A DNA stretch of 64,000 nt from Wuchereria bancrofti (Eukaryota > Nematoda > Chromadorea > Rhabditida > Onchocercidae): the NCBI GenBank assembly GCA_005281725.1, contig SSBO01000012.1, forward strand, positions 4,675,521 through 4,739,520, written 5' to 3'. Below, piece by piece: positions 63,309 to 64,000 of the stretch (positions within the stretch are counted from its first letter, which is position 1; every line of letters begins with the position of its first letter). The notes under the pieces were generated by a model. That model made no database searches. It was not told the origin of the DNA and saw only the letters and a program-made list of their open reading frames with translations. A program made the translations under genes and the position numbers.

Positions 63309-64000
63309 AAACGACCGCAGCCGCGTCCGTGTAGCCTCTCCCCTTTCCGTTGTCAATGCCGAAGCTACGCAATCAGAAATATCTAATCCTATCAAGCTAT
63401 TGCACAACTTTGCCAAATCTAGTGCAGTTTATTGGATGAAAAGAAAGGGAAAGACGCGACATTACTTGTCAACACTTCTAATTATTCACTGTGTGACGAG
63501 AATCACCACTACTCTCGGCCATATCAATGATGTAACCACTCAGCGCCCCTTCGTCTTACAACAGCTTTTCCCGTTTTGATTTCTTAATGTCATACGTACA
63601 AGCAGCTCAACTGTGCATTTAACTAACTTCCCTTCCAGTTTTAAAAAAACCACTGTGCTAATATACACCATTTTACTACGACATTGCTTTTTTTAAATTG
63701 ATTGTTTTCAGCTACTTTTACTGGGTATAAATTAGCTTCTACACATTGAAACAGCCGGAAATCCCCATGTTTTGAATGGATTTACTTCAAAAAAAACTGC
63801 TTTGTTTAATCATCCTGTTGAAAAATTTTTTTTTCGAATTTTTCATCATTATCAAGTCTAATCAATAGATTTGGAGAAATTTTTCCCAGTTAAAAATATC
63901 AAAGTTCTTGTTCGAGCATGTAGTCACTGTCGATTCTGATTGAATGAATTTGCATGAAAAATAAACAGGAAAAGTTACACTCGTGACTTTGAACAGCCTT
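63309..64000. other. 5' flank of the 600-residue gene
   Basis: The first-exon frame stays open upstream to about 63425 (LAKLCNSLIGLDISDCV) but has no ATG there, so a further 5' exon spliced in before the MGSQQSQ methionine cannot be excluded. Beyond 63500 only AT-rich sequence is seen. Confidence 0.4.

Noticed and set aside
1..64000. tRNA, rRNA, CRISPR or prokaryotic operon features
   Set aside because: No cloverleaf-like box A/box B pair, rRNA core or regular spacer array was seen; the intron-rich genes exclude a bacterial source. A covariance-model scan could still reveal a tRNA missed by eye.

Overview
The window is nuclear DNA of an animal, most likely a parasitic nematode of the filarial type. 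It is AT-rich, the genes are split into many short exons by introns of about 70-1500 bp, and good trans-splice-like acceptors lie just upstream of two start codons. The best-supported proteins match nematode families: an APL-1-type amyloid precursor, a PAPS synthetase and a transthyretin-like secreted protein. BEL/Pao retrotransposon debris fits as well. The genus is inference; no ribosomal or mitochondrial marker is present.

Layout: 251-689 (+) is the 3' end of an MXRA7-like gene. 690-9177 has no gene I can support apart from a decayed coding fragment near 2.95-3.2 kb. 9178-16609 (-) is apl-1, whose 18 coding exons join into one 753-residue frame. 16.6-26.6 kb is intergenic, with short tandem repeats, a 98-nt stem-loop and two doubtful first-exon-like segments. 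26.6-31.6 kb is a retrotransposon graveyard: a solo LTR, then the 5' LTR, protease, reverse transcriptase and RNase H remains of a BEL/Pao element, with a second solo LTR nested inside its pol. 31935-35114 (-) is pps-1 (12 exons, 653 residues). 38298-40929 (-) is a transthyretin-like gene. 41-47.1 kb is gene-poor with possible decayed coding pieces. 45.9-49.5 kb holds an LTR fragment, the integrase end plus 3' LTR of a BEL element, and a third solo LTR. 52076-55369 (-) is a small RS/coiled-coil protein gene. 56564-63308 (-) is a seven-exon gene for a polar, probably disordered protein with an N-myristoylation-like start.

The genes do not form an operon or a shared pathway. APL-1 is a neuronal/epidermal membrane protein, PPS-1 makes the sulfate donor for glycosaminoglycan and other sulfation, and the TTR-like protein is secreted. 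A biochemical link (APP-family E1/E2 domains bind sulfated heparan) is coincidental as far as the sequence shows. The most informative signal is in the repeats: three solo LTRs of one family keep perfect 5-bp target-site duplications, one of them is a clear mosaic of the other two types, and one is nested in an older element.
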